The notes beneath the pieces are model-generated. The model ran no database searches, was not told where the DNA came from, and saw nothing but the letters and a program-made list of their open reading frames with translations. A DNA stretch of 64,000 bases. Origin: Moniliophthora roreri (lineage: Eukaryota; Basidiomycota; Agaricomycetes; Agaricales; Marasmiaceae). Shown piece after piece: positions 12,364-24,130 of the stretch. The position numbers were made by a program, and so were the translations under genes. The stretch is from NCBI GenBank assembly GCA_001466705.2, contig LATX02000198.1, positions 434,001 through 498,000 of the forward strand. Direction: 5' to 3'. How positions within the stretch are numbered: position 1 is the stretch's first letter; each line of letters opens with the position of its first letter.

Positions 12364-13791
12364 ATGGCTAAAAACGTATTCTCAGTCCCAATCTTTTTCA
12401 TTGTCTTCCGTGAAACGCTTGAGGCGGCAATCATTATTTCTGTTCTCTTGGGTCTAGCGGAACAGATTGTGGACACCCGGGGGCTCAGTAGTAGGTCGAC
12501 TACAACGACCGACAATAGCTCAGGACAATACGCCGACCGCCCTTCCGAAGAAACAGATGAAGATGGTCAGGTTCAACGTCGACGTCTTGTACGAAGGCTT
12601 CGTGTACAGGAGAGTCACATCACTCGCTCAGCATTCATCGAAAACCTTACAACTCATCGAACAGATCTTTCTTGGGGCTGGATTCGGATTATTTCTGGCA
12701 CTTGCTATTGGAGCAGCGTGAGTGCTTCTCCTTTACCAACCAACAGCTGCTCTCTGATACAACGCAACAGTTTCATCGCTGTCTGGTTCACGCGTGCTTC
12801 TGACTTGTGGTCCAAATCTGAGGAGCTTTGGGAAGGTCTGCGTGTCCTTGGAAGTATTAGTAGGATATCGCTGACGACTTTCTTGCTCAGGGATATTCGA
12901 ATTAATCGCCAGCTTGATGATCTTCGCCATGGGCGTCTCCATGCTCACCCTGGAACGTGCTAAAGCAAAATGGCGCGTCAAGCTGCAACGCGCTTTTGAG
13001 ACCAAGAGTGCGCGTTCAATTGTTATCTTTACGTCCACCAAGCTAATGATATTGTTTCAGTTTCCGGCGACAAAGAAGGCGAAACAGGAAAATGGGTTCT
13101 CTTCATCCTTCCTTTCATCACAGTTCTTCGTGAGGGATTGGAAGCAGTGGTATTCGTAGGAGGCGTGGCGCTTGGACAACCGGCAACATCAATTCCTATC
13201 GCTACCATCGTCGGAATCGTTACTGGTCTCATTTGCGGTTTCCTCATCTACCAGTTTGCCAGTCGGGCCACGCTCACCGTGTTCCTCATCGTCATGACCA
13301 ACCTGTTACTCCTCATTGGCGCCGGCCTTTTCTCGAGAGCCGTCGGCGCCTTTGAAAAGAACGCCTTCAACCACCTTCTGGGCGCTGAGATTGACGATGC
13401 TGGTGGCGATGGTCCTGGTTCTTACGATGTTCGAGGGAACGTATGGCATCTTAACTGCTGCAACCCGGATAACAAATTGGATAGTCAAGGGTGGTCAGTA
13501 TTCAATGCCATCTTTGGCTGGACGAATAACGCTACGCTTGGTACGGTGCTGAGTTATGTATTTTATTGGATCGCGGTCATGGTTACGCTGGTGTACTTCA
13601 AGTTTAAAGAGGTAAGCAGCAAGTGCGTCTGCATGAACGTTCACTCAAAAGTTACTCAGGGTCGCACGAAACTGTTTGGGCGCGAATCTGCCGTTGGTGC
13701 TCGACGTCGCATTCACAGAGAGAAACAACCATCCCAGGAGGACGATGCTTCTCAGGAGAAGGCTGAGCCTGACGAGGGATTACCCAAGTAG
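12364..13791 (+). CDS. FTR1: High-affinity iron permease Ftr1, copy A
   Basis: Seven-helix plasma-membrane iron permease that takes Fe(III) directly from Fet3. Six exons: 12364-12603, 12665-12717, 12771-12835, 12891-13007, 13061-13611, 13660-13791. It begins MAKNVFSVPIFFIVFRETLE, with the first RExLE iron motif. The second motif, REGLEAVVFVGG, is in exon 5 and uninterrupted. Further family landmarks are ATIVGIVTGLICGFLIYQFA, TNLLLLIGAGLFSRAVGAFE, NAFNHLL and the luminal WHLNCC. The cytosolic tail is basic then acidic (REKQPSQEDDASQEKAEPDE). It is divergent from FET3-A and convergent with FTR1-B, and probably forms the working pair with FET3-A. Confidence 0.95.
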
Positions 13792-13998
13792 TAGTGTGCA
13801 TGAATCAATAAAATTCGGTTCGGTTCGCAATCCTTCCAATTCTAGATCTGTTTCGCATTTGCCACCTGACCCAAAATTGTATTAGTCCCTTATCTGATAA
13901 CCCGCTATCTGTCAAGCAAGGTAACATGCATAAACTAGGAAGTCAACAAGCCGTAGTGCATACAGCATGAGTAGATATGTAGAGGAACTGTATTCATT
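13792..13998. other. Short spacer between convergent FTR1 copies, with a GATA palindrome
   Basis: Only 207 bases separate the two stop codons. Positions 13890-13900 read TTATCTGATAA, the same iron-GATA motif as in the two promoters, but here at the joint 3' end. Confidence 0.6.
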
Positions 13999-15604
13999 TT
14001 ACTCGACTTCTACCGCAGCTGACTCCTCGGAACCAGTATCCTCACTGCCAGCGGGCTGTGATTTCTCGGCAGCCTTGTCCTGACGCCTCATCTTCCTACG
14101 TACACCTGCTGATGATTCCAGTCCGAAGAATGTCATTCGTCCCTGCGATTATAAATGAATGCGTTTTAGCCAGATTAAGATTCAAGTCGAATGTCAAAAA
14201 GCTCACCTCATGGTACTTCAAATAGATTAATGCGATAACCACACAGATCCAATACAGGGGGTAAGCGAGGGTTCTCCCAATTGTCGCGTTACTTGTCCAT
14301 CCAAAGATGGCACCAAAAACAGACCAGCCTTGGTCATCGCAGCATTGCAGGTGCCAAACATTACCCTGCACCTGGAACGTACCAGGTCCATCACCTTTGA
14401 TATCGTCGATGTGCGGACCGAGCAAGTGATTGAACGCGTTCTTTTCGAACGAAGCGATGGAACGAGCAAATAGCCCGGCTCCGATTAACAAAAGGAAGTT
14501 GGTCATGACGACGAGGAAGATAGTGAGTGCTACAGGTATCAAGTAGAGGTCAGAAAATGTAACGAGAAAGCAGAATACGTGTGCATACTGGTTCGACTGG
14601 CGAATTGGTAGATGAGGAAACCACAGAGGAAACCACAAATAAGTCCTACAATCGTAGCAATAGGAATAGCAGTGGCCGGTTCGCCGAGAGAAACTCCACC
14701 AACGAAGATGACAGCTTCGATACCTGAGCAGAAGTCACATCTACAGAACGTTTCGGGATGTCATGCGAAGCTTGATACCTTCTCTGAGAACCGTTATCAG
14801 TGGTAAAATAAACAACACCCATTTGCCCGTTTTTCCTTGATTATCAGCGGGAGCTGAAGGAGGAGAAAGGAGTTTGAGTTCAAACTGAAAGTGCCCAGGC
14901 CTTGCTACCCACCGTTATTGTCGAATGCTTGCTGTAGCTTAATGCGCCACTTGGCCTTGGCTGGTTTTCGATATCAGGAGTTTAAATTGCGGGGAACGGC
15001 AGGAGTCAAATTCACCTCTATCCATTTTCAGCATAGTGATTCCCATAATAAAAATGACAATGGAGGCAATGAGCTCGAAGATTCCTGGGAAGGACGTTAG
15101 TTTTTCTTGTTGAAGGTGAAGTACCATAGTTACCCTCCCACAATTCCTCCGATTTCTCCCAAAGGTTGGCAGCTTGTGTGAACCATACGGCTATGAATCT
15201 GAACAGCAGTTAACCGAGGATCGACGATGCCATGTCGAGGACTCACGCGGCCCCAATTGCGAGCGCGATAAACAACCCGATTGCTGCACCGAGAAGGATC
15301 TATAATACGGGTGTCAGCACAAGTTCAAAAATATTGATCTACTAAGACTCACGTTCCATCGAAGTTTGCGGATAAGACGACGACGTTGTACACCGTCATC
15401 CGACTCCTGCTCTGTCGAGGAAGCAGTACCTTCTTTCGACTCCTCACTACGCGAACGCGTCGATGTGGTACCGCTTATACGAGCAGGATCGTCGTTTACC
15501 AGCTGTTCCGCAAGCCCAAGGAGCACAGAGACGATAATTGCCGCCTCTAGCGTTTCACGGAAGACGATGAAAAATATGGGGACTGAGAAGAGGTTTTTTG
15601 CCAT
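13999..15604 (-). CDS. FTR1: High-affinity iron permease Ftr1, copy B
   Basis: Paralogue of FTR1-A in mirror orientation, starting MAKNLFSVPIFFIVFRETLE at 15604. Both iron motifs are kept: RETLE in exon 1 and REGIEAVIFVGG further on. An intron splits the Gly codon of the second motif (spliced from about 14780 to 14729), which copy A lacks, and another intron interrupts the helix before TNFLLLIGAGLFARSIASFE. The luminal segment reads WHLQCC. The tail after KYHE is GRMTFFGLESSAG, then basic, then GSEDTGSEESAAVEVE. It shares a 535-base divergent promoter with FET3-B. All sequence signs point to an active permease. Confidence 0.93.
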
Positions 15605-16139
15605 GGTATGTCAACGTGGGGTATAAGATGAAATATTTTGGCTGTTGATATACTCTGTTCATTGTTAGAGCCCCAGAGGAAAGGATTCGGAATGTAAAGG
15701 AACCGGAGAACATGGAAGTTTGTGTTGACTGAGTTGAGGCTTTTCGACACACGATCTTATCTCGGTTTCACATCTTATCTCTGATTCTTATCTGATAACA
15801 GCATGAATCGCTCACAAGAACCAGAACATGGCTTGTTCTTTACCTTCATGTCGTTTTACGATTACTGTGAATTATCCGGTTTTTGGAAAAACTCCCAACA
15901 CTCTACAGCATTTTCTACTCGGAACTAGCCCTCTTCACTCGCAGCACCTTCAGATTTGCCTGCCCGTCGAACACGAAAATTCTCAGCAAGAACACATCCT
16001 GGGATAAACCGCCTCGCGCAGCTGTTTTCCCACATGAAAGTCTTGCAAGAGTGATATCCAAAATCTTCTGTTGTGAGAATAGATAATCTCAAGGTGGGGT
16101 GTATATATCTGCTGGTTACCAGCTCCCTAGGCTAAACCA
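15605..16139. promoter_or_regulatory. Shared divergent promoter of FTR1-B and FET3-B
   Basis: The 535-base region has repeated TTATCT blocks at about 15757-15798, including one full palindromic TTATCTGATAA at 15788-15798. TATATATC near 16101 is a possible TATA element about 40 bases before the FET3-B start codon. The layout copies that of the A promoter. Confidence 0.7.
15788..15798. promoter_or_regulatory. Palindromic iron-GATA motif TTATCTGATAA
   Basis: Contains ATCTGATAA on the plus strand and TTATC half-sites on both. It is 184 bases upstream of FTR1-B and about 340 bases upstream of FET3-B. Confidence 0.68.
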
Positions 16140-18545
16140 ATGTTGCCTTCACTTCTCTCTGTAGCATTTCTCGGTGCTCCTGCCCTCGCTGCGATCCAGG
16201 AAGTCTGGTGGGATATCACATATGTCGACCAAGTTAACCCAGACGGTCTGGTACAGCGTCGTGTGATTGGAGTGAACGATACTTGGCCGTGAGTTTCTCT
16301 TTCTCAACGCCCGCTGCGGTAATTAATTCCAATGACTCTAGGCCACCCCCACTTCAAGTTCAGACCACAGACTCCCTCATAGTGCATGCGAAGAACTCGC
16401 TCGACCAAGTCACCGCCCTTCATCACCATGGTATATCTTTCAATGGTTCCTTCTGGATGGATGGTACGCTAGGCGTCTCAGAATGGTCTGTCTTACCTTT
16501 ATTCGTTGTCTACATCCACCGATGCCTGGCCTTCTATAGCGGAATTCCTTCAGGTGGTACATTCGACTATGTCATTCCTATAAATACGCTCAATCAATCG
16601 GGTACTTATTGGATATACGCTGGAGCCAATGTCAGTATTATAACCTCCTCTCTTCATCGAGCACTCAGAAGATAACGCCTCGTTAGGGACAACGTGTCGA
16701 TGGTCTTCGTGCACCACTTACGCTACATCCTCCGCAAGAGGTTCATTCATATGATGAGGAATTCACAGTCATACTAGGTGATTGGTACCACAGTGAACAC
16801 TCTGCCCTCCGAGGCCAGCTGCTTAGTATCGGCAATCCCGCTGGCGTCGAACCCATACCTGGTAAGCTTTACTTAGCCTTTTCTACTTCTCCTCTTTCTC
16901 ACAAACACGTTACAGACTCTGGCATTGTTTATTTCGCCCAAAACGGAACGTACTTGCCGCCGATTACTGGCTCTGGAGTTGGCTTTAACGAGAAATCAAC
17001 ATTGCCGTTTCAGCCCGGAAGAACCTACCGTTTACGAATTCTAAATACTTCGGCGTTCGCAACATTCTTCTTTTGGATAGACGGTCACAGTATGAGGATT
17101 GTGAGCTTCCTTTATCTCCAGAGCCTGTAACGATGTCTGACATGATCATCCATTCAGATTGAAGTTGATGGCGTATGTCTTGCTCCATGCGTCGCCAGGC
17201 TCTACCCGACTGATATCCCATTTATCTAGACGGATGTCGCGGAAAACCCTGCAACTCTACTTAGCTTAGCCGCCGGCCAGCGATACTCAGTATTGGTCGG
17301 TGCAAGAAACGATTCTTCCTCTAATTGGGCAATACACGCCAATATGGATGGAAGGATGTTCAGGGATATCAACAAGAGCGTCAACTTCAGTATGTGTTGT
17401 CATATCAGTCGAAGAGTTCTGCTGAACCTTTCGCAGATGTTACATCCTCGATAACCTACTCTTCCTCATCTCAGCTAGCAAACAGCGGTTCTATCGCAAG
17501 CTACACTCCCTTGAATGAGGCTGACTTTGTGCCTATCCAAGGCGAAGCGGCTCCGAGTGCAACAAAGACCATTGAGCTTGAGGTCACATTCGAAACCCTT
17601 GACGACGGCAAGAATCATGGGATGTTCAATCGTATCACTTACAACCTTCCCGACGTTCCTGCCATCTTCAGCGAACTTAGCCTTGGGGGCAATGCCGCCG
17701 ACGAGCAAGCTTATGGTCCCTTGAGCTTTGTCGTGAACCATATGGATGTAGTGGACCTTGTTATCAAGAATGGTGACAGCAGGTCGCATCCTTTGTATGT
17801 TGAGTTTGATTCCTCATATTGAATCATCGAAAAGTGTTGACTGGAATCACAGCTACCTTCATGGACACAAGCCAATGCTTGTAAACCGAGCCCAAGACTA
17901 CAAGTCTTCTGATGTGACTCTCAATCCGCCTCTACCTAGCAAATTGCCGAATCCTCTGCGTAGAGATACGTTCGACGTCCCTTCAGGACAATCAATCACT
18001 CTGCGCGTGGTTGCAGACAACCCTGGAACGTGGCTATTACAACGTGAGTGCGACCGTGAGGTCTGTGTTACTCGGCTAATACTCCGTCGACCATTAGCTA
18101 TGAACCAGTGGAATCTAGATGCCGGACTTGCCCTGCAGCTCATTGAAGCACCTCTCGATGCGCAAAAGCTCAACGATAGTATCCCCAAAGCGTTATTTGA
18201 CAACTGTGCTGCTATCGGTAAACCGGCATCGGGGAATGCTGCCGGACATACGTCGCCTGATGACCTGAGTGGCTTGGCGACCGGTCCTTTCCCGCAGAGA
18301 CTGGGATGGACGCCAAAGGCTATTGGGGCGATGACTGGGTAAGCTCTCTCAAGCTGTAAAAGACGTTACACTGACGCGTTACGGCGTTCAGATGTGTACT
18401 AGCAGCAGCAATTGGGATGGCCACTGTAGTTTGGTATTCGTTTGGGGGTGGTATAACGGATGAAGAGTATGAACACGAAGCCAAGATGAAGATGGACGAG
18501 AAAAGTAAAAGACGGCTTTTCGGACTGGTACGACAAAAGTCATGA
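16140..18545 (+). CDS. Fet3-like multicopper oxidase paralogue with lost copper ligands (copy B)
   Basis: Full-length Fet3 paralogue: signal peptide MLPSLLSVAFLGAPALAA, three cupredoxin domains, a C-terminal helix and tail (DEEYEHEAKMKMDEK), stop 18543-18545. The reading frame holds across introns matching those of copy A. Copper sites differ sharply. LHHHG is kept. The HxH of the second motif becomes YAG (WIYAGANGQ). HPFHLHGH becomes HPFYLHGH. HCHIEWH becomes QPMNQWN, aligned without gaps between NPGTWLL and LDAGLALQL. So the type 1 Cys and most type 2/3 His residues are gone and ferroxidase activity is not expected. The gene is otherwise well kept and paired with FTR1-B, so a structural or trafficking partner role for the permease is possible (inference). 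Confidence 0.88.
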
Positions 18546-18984
18546 ATTGTACATACCCTCCAGTGTAAGACTTCAATATTCTTGGGTATCTCGGTTTTTG
18601 AGACGCGTTTAGTATAGCTTTCACCGTGTTATGCTCAACTTTTCAAGGCTCTTGCCTTTCAATACTGGTAAGTAGAGCTCATCCTTGGTGATCATTGAGG
18701 ATATCGATGAGAGAACACACCTTACTGACAACTTTACAGTCAAACAGTCTCTCATTGCTGGGTTGTTTCTCCACAGCGTCACCTCACACATTGTACATAT
18801 GAGTGCGGTGAAGTACCAAATAAACGCATCATTGAATCGAGCTTCACACCTTCACCTGCAGCAGTGTTAGCTCGGTTACCATTGGAGCCATGATGATAGT
18901 TGTGAAATTTTATGCTACAAATATTAACGATCAGAACAGTTTCCCAAGATAAAACAAGAAAAATCGGGAGGGACAGAAAGCTGA
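18546..18984. other. Intergenic region between convergent genes
   Basis: About 440 bases between the 3' ends of FET3-B and the glycosylase gene. No convincing gene or RNA seen. Confidence 0.55.
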
Positions 18985-20470
18985 CTAGGACAGCGTAGAT
19001 TTAGGACCGGTCCTTCCGCGACAATGGCGAACAGGTAATGGCAGCGGCAGCTGCACCACTGTGAAAGCCTGGGTGTCAACCAGGCCCTCCTTAATCTTCT
19101 CCACCATCTCCTTCACTTTCGCAAATTCTGCAGTGAGTACTGTTTGCTTATCGTGAAAAGATCAGAAGTGGTAAAGACGGCGACAAAAAAGGTACGTACA
19201 GTATACCCATTGCAATTAACCCCTGACGTACTGGGCATAGCCCAGAACAGCGTCTCCGAGGCACTTGCAGCACTGTCTCCAGGATACACGAGTTTGAAAT
19301 CCATAAGACCCATCTGGGTTTTCCGACTTTTCAGCCCACCAACAGCACGCGCTTGAATAATCCTGCTGATTTCCAGGCCAATAAAGCAGACAATACGAGG
19401 GCGAAAATGTGCAATCTTTTCCAGAAGTGTGGGGACGGAGGCAATTTTTTCTGCCTGTGATACTTCTTTGGCCTGCGGGGACGGAATCAGCTTCTACTTC
19501 ATGCGACAAGTACATGTGAAAGAATTCTCCTTGCCTCAGTGGTCGGTCTTTCAACCAGATCTGTCTGTTAATAAGTATCAGTCTGCGATCTGTCCTTTCA
19601 ATGCAATGGAACTCACCAAGCCCAAATTGTACTCTTCAGGTAGTGTACGTCCTGCTGAGGGCGGGAGAAGTGTCGGGGTAAACCCTGACACGCGAGCAAA
19701 CATCAATCGATGGTCGTTGAAAAAAGAGTATGCTCAAACCGACCTGAAAGATGAAGCGTCGGCCAAAATCGATTCGTGGGGTTCGCAAAATGGAACCCGA
19801 CTTCCGCGGACATGACGCCTGGACTGTTGAGCGTTGTACGCTGAGCAGTAGGTAGTGGTTCTGGAAGGGTAGAATGCTTACTTTATACCACAAAATACCA
19901 CTATTAATCGATGTCAGAAATCTCCTTAGAGACATGAGTTTCACGCTCACCGTCTAGTCCAATTCTCAACCTGTCAGTAAGTTTGGACTGATGTGCATAT
20001 TGATCAGGCCCAGCTATCTCCATCTTTCGTTTCTTGGTCGGAGAGCCCTCTTCCACGTGGATAGCGTCTTCCTTATCCAAGCTATTAGATTTGGCCACGG
20101 CCCCTCTACCTCGACTGGAACTATTGGCGAGTGTCTTCGGTAGTCTGACCTTGACATTCTGACCGTTCTTTGTCCTCGGTGTCTGAGTTCTTGTCTTTTT
20201 GGTCAGAATCCGAGTTCGAGACATCTCTTGCTTTGAGGGAGAGGTAGTCCGAGACCTCTTCCTGGAGCGATTCTGGGATTCGGTGATTGGTACCACGATG
20301 CTCTTCATAGGACTTTGTTTTCCGCGATGACTGCGGCAGTCCTCTTGCTCAGACGAGTCTGATAGTGTGAAGTCACTGAGGTCAGATAACACTTCCGTTG
20401 GAGTGGGAATTATTTGGCGCTTGCGAGGTGAAGTCCAAAGCCCTGATGAAGAGTCGTCCAATGTCGGCAT
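18985..20470 (-). CDS. G/T(U) mismatch-specific DNA glycosylase (TDG/Mug family)
   Basis: Nuclear base-excision-repair enzyme removing U or T mispaired with G. After a basic, Ser-rich N-tail with nuclear-signal-like stretches (SPTKKRKME), tiny exons splice to GLDVVFCGINPG and VMSAEVGFHFANPTNRFWPT, then LHLSG. GINPG with the following SAxxGxHFANPxNRFW is the family's catalytic/uracil-pocket signature, with the Asn of GINPG as activator of the water. Downstream: LPEEYNLGL, TDLVERPT, FRPRIVCFIGLEISRIIQAR and ETLFWAMPSTSG, the DNA-intercalating loop region. The C-terminus ends RGRTGPKSTLS, stop complement at 18985-18987. The NPG junction uses the acceptor just after position 19826. Fungal members are few, and function is inferred from motifs. 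Confidence 0.88.
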
Positions 20471-20799
20471 CGCCGCCTCTTGTCCAGTCGCAGAAATGCA
20501 AGTTGCGCTGCGATACTGGCAGTGAAGAAAGCAAAGAAAATTCCGGCGGCAACCCCCTTTATAGCGTTTCCGATTTGGAGAAACTAAGTAACCGTTTCCG
20601 CTACTACTAGCCGACGGCTATTTATGAATAGACTAGTACTGTAAACCGTAAAACAAAGGTATCCTACTGTCCAGAACAGAACGATAATACAAGGCCTTTT
20701 AACTTCAGATAAGTATAACAGAGCAAATAGATAACTGAAGGCGACTCCAGCAGTGTCAGAAAAAAAGTTACACATCCGAAATCCGGATAAGCGAGAGGA
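20471..20799. other. Intergenic region
   Basis: About 330 bases between two minus-strand genes, holding the glycosylase promoter and the 3' end of the SREBP gene. AT-rich, no gene seen. Confidence 0.55.
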
Positions 20800-23700
20800 T
20801 CATCTACGTGCCCTCTCGCACTCCACTAGCATATCCACTACTCGATCTCTAGCATCCTCCAACGCGGTGTCATCACTCTCGAACACGCTGGAACCTAAAG
20901 CTCTCCTTAACGACATATGTAACTTGTTGTCGTGACGACTCGGGCTGGGAGGAGGACTGAGCAATATCGAGACAGACGACACATTGCCAGGTCCCATAAT
21001 CGACGAAGAGAATATCCGACGATAAAGAACAAGAGCATTGAACAGCGCTTGAATCTCGTTCTCTAGGCTCTCTTCATCATCGTCATTTTCCTCACTCGCG
21101 TCCAGCTCGCATGTACCCATAGTCCAGATATTCTCCAGCATCTCTCCCATCTCGGAGAATCTACCACCCAATGAACGTGCAGCATCAATAGTGACCCTGA
21201 CCTGTCGTTCCTCTTCTTCCTCTTCCGTCACGGATTTGGCAACGTCCACGACGGGCACAGAGTCGTCCTCCAAGTCGCATGCAGCCTCGCTCGATAGGAC
21301 CGTCTTAACAAACGACTTCTGGAGGTAACTCTTGATACGCCTCTTGACAAGCGTGCCAGCAAGGACGCCGATGGGAGAGTACCGGGCACGTTCGCTAGGA
21401 GCGGGATTCTCTTCGAGGAACTTGACAGCCTCATCAATATTCATCGTCTCCAGAACGAGACGCTCATGAGGCCGAATGAGCACGCCGACGCCTCCTTCTT
21501 GGAGACCACTGTAGCCTTTACGAGCACGTGCAGCATCCCAGATCGCTTTGGCGGGTCGGCGGGCGAATCTCGCCAAAGGATATAAGACGAGCGCGAGGGT
21601 GGACAAATCAGCTGCACTGGAAGTGAACCATGGCAAATGTGCACGCATGTGCCAGAAAGTCAAGGCTCTATTGATAGCGTCGGTTTCGCCTGTACAGGTA
21701 GCAAATTAATATTAATGCATCGCTAGAATTTGATGTTTAGCCCTACCTCCAAGAACACATAGCTCTCCTAGTCGCACCCAAGCACTCTGCTCGAGACCTT
21801 TCTGTTGATAAGTAAAGTTCTCCTTCTTGCCTAGACCAATAAGTCCTTTGAGAGACTTGACGACGCCTACATCACTTCCGAGAGCGTTTCGCAACTCGTT
21901 GGCTTCACAGACGGAACCTCGCTTGGATAATGCTTCTCTTAAAGCAGCTGAGCGTGTTCGCAACGCGGCAGAATTTGATCGTGACCGTGCGCGTTCACGG
22001 TATGAAGCCGATAGGGAAGACAGATAGGAAAACGAGAAGTACTTGGTAGAGGGAACAGGTAGCCATGGAAGGACGATGGAACAGAACACGAGGGCCGAGA
22101 CAAGGAGATGGAAGGCCTGAATGATCTCATGCCATGTCCATCCGTGCACAATAGGTTGTATGGGTGTCGCGTCGTGCGTGAGTACCGTTCCAGTATGCGA
22201 ATGATTTGGAGGCGCGTGAGCAGGCGATGATGAAGACGTGAACGGTGAGTTGAAGAATGAGAAAAGAGCAAATACAGCTAAGAGGTATTGCGTGGGCGCA
22301 GGCTGCTGTTGCTGCTGTGATTGTATGGGTTGCGGTGCCATATTGGGCTGGAAATTGAGCGTGTGCTCGCCAGGATTGGGCACCACAACTGGGTTAGCAA
22401 TTGGCTGTATTTTCCTCGGACGCCCTCTCTTACGTTTCTCCGGCATTATAACAGTGCCATCCGGAAGAACCGTAGGCTGTGGAGGGGGCGGTGCAGGTTT
22501 CTTCTCTTTGAGCTCCTTTGGCGGAGGAGAAATTTTTGGCTTCTTCCTCTTTCTGCCACCGTCTTCGTCGTCTTCGTCTTCTCCGCTGTCATCGTCACTA
22601 GCACCATCGTCCATATCTTCACCTTCTACCTCGTCCTTCTCCTCGCCGCCAAACTTGGCCCGCCATTCACGTTCCCATTCTCGCAAAAGAGCTGGGCCGC
22701 CTACCAGACCGCTGATCAGTTGCTTGAGACCATCTTGCTCCCTCTTTAACCGCATCTCACGCTTTTTGAGTACCCTAAGGTGAACAAGTTCAGCCAAGTA
22801 TCGTCCCCATTAAAGGACGGTACTTACCGAATGTACTCAACCGCTTTACCGAGAACATTCGCCTTGCTACACTTGCGGGCAACCTTGACACCATCAACGA
22901 AACCTCTCTCGTCAATAACATCAATGACATCCGACCCATCTTCATTCTCCTTCTTGACCTTGGTGCCGAACTGAACGGCTTTGCCCAACGTTGAGTTCTT
23001 GCCTTTCTTTCCACCGCCGCCAACACCAGTGCCTTCTTTGTCCTCCAGCACCCTCAGTGCGGGAACGGCCATACGCAAGCTTGTAATGCGAGCGTTCAAG
23101 TTGGTACGGTATCTCCGTTCAATTGTTGTGTGACTAGTCTTTGGGCGGCTAATGACGCCCATAGATGGCTGCTGAGCCTGGGTGGATATTGAAGCTGGAG
23201 CATTGACTGCTAACTGTGCCGACGGAGGCGGCGTCGTTGGTGGTGGTGTGGATGGGGCCGACGACGTCGCTGATGATGATGAAGGGTAAGCTGAAGGAGA
23301 TGGTGCTTGCATAGACATGAAGCTTTGCGATGGTGAAGTGAATAAGGTGGATGGAGATGACATGGGACTGCCCGAAACGATTGAGTGTTGGGGAGACATA
23401 GTACCTAAACGTACGACTGAGCTATCAATTCTGGAATCGAGGGATTATACTCACCATTACTGGTCGCTTGCTGAATGTGAGCGCCCATTGGGACTGCAAG
23501 TGTAACACCAGCAATCTGCCGGACTCGTTGAGCCAGTTCTGCCGCAGGATCATCAAGCCGAGGTTCCAAGTGATTTAGCAATTGTCCTGGAACTACTGGA
23601 CTGCTGATTATCGGAGAGAACGAAGCGCCCGATGATGATGAAGACGACGTGATACTAAGCTTTCGCTCTCGTTGCAGAGTTAGGTCGTTCACGTTGAGAG

Positions 23701-24130
23701 TGGTAGGACCGTCGGATTGGAAAGTGAATGGGTAATGCTGCCCGGGTAGCAGCTCGTTGGGAGAAATTCCGTCGTAATTGAAATGCAAAGCATTCGGGTC
23801 TATGACCATCGAATTGACAAAGTCCATATCGCTTCCAAGGGTCATGCTAAAATCCACTCCTTCCATTTTTCCATTGGCTCCCGATTCGCCCGACGGAGGC
23901 CATAACGTGGATAATTGCGACCAATCTGGAGGGCTTTCTCCCGCGGAGGAGTCATCCATGGAGGAATCGCTGCCCTGGGATGTATCATGAAGCCATAGGT
24001 TGAGCGGGTCTGAAGGATCCAAGCCAAGGTTCGTGTCATTGGAGAGCTGTGGTGATAAGGAAGCGGAATTTCGACTCTTTGAAGATTCTGAGTTCATCGT
24101 CGGTGACGACGACGATGTTGACAAGGACAT
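20800..24130 (-). CDS. SRE1: Sterol regulatory element-binding protein (SREBP/Sre1-type bHLH, two transmembrane helices)
   Basis: Membrane-tethered transcription factor which in fungi senses sterol/oxygen and, in Cryptococcus, also bears on iron and hypoxia genes. Start ATG 24128-24130 (MSLSTSSSSP). Four exons with introns near 23400-23455, 22775-22827 and 21690-21746. The bHLH reads HTTIERRYRTNLNARITSL, with the SREBP-specific Tyr in ERRYR and a long loop, then the leucine-zipper-like VEYIRVLKKREMRLKRE. An acidic patch and an AT-hook-like RKRGRPRK follow. Two hydrophobic helices (YLLAVFALFSFF; AFHLLVSALVFCSIVLPWL) enclose a loop of about 35 residues, the standard SREBP hairpin. About 530 further residues form the regulatory C-terminus, which in other fungi binds Scp1. 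The start at 24175 would be GTG and is rejected. Confidence 0.9.

Noticed and set aside
16140..18545. FET3-B as a plain pseudogene
   Set aside because: Signal peptide, splice sites, membrane helix and frame are all intact; only the metal ligands changed.
22238..22783. Long plus-strand frames opposite SREBP
   Set aside because: They are antisense shadows of its acidic and Pro/Lys-rich region; the minus strand has the clear SREBP sequence.
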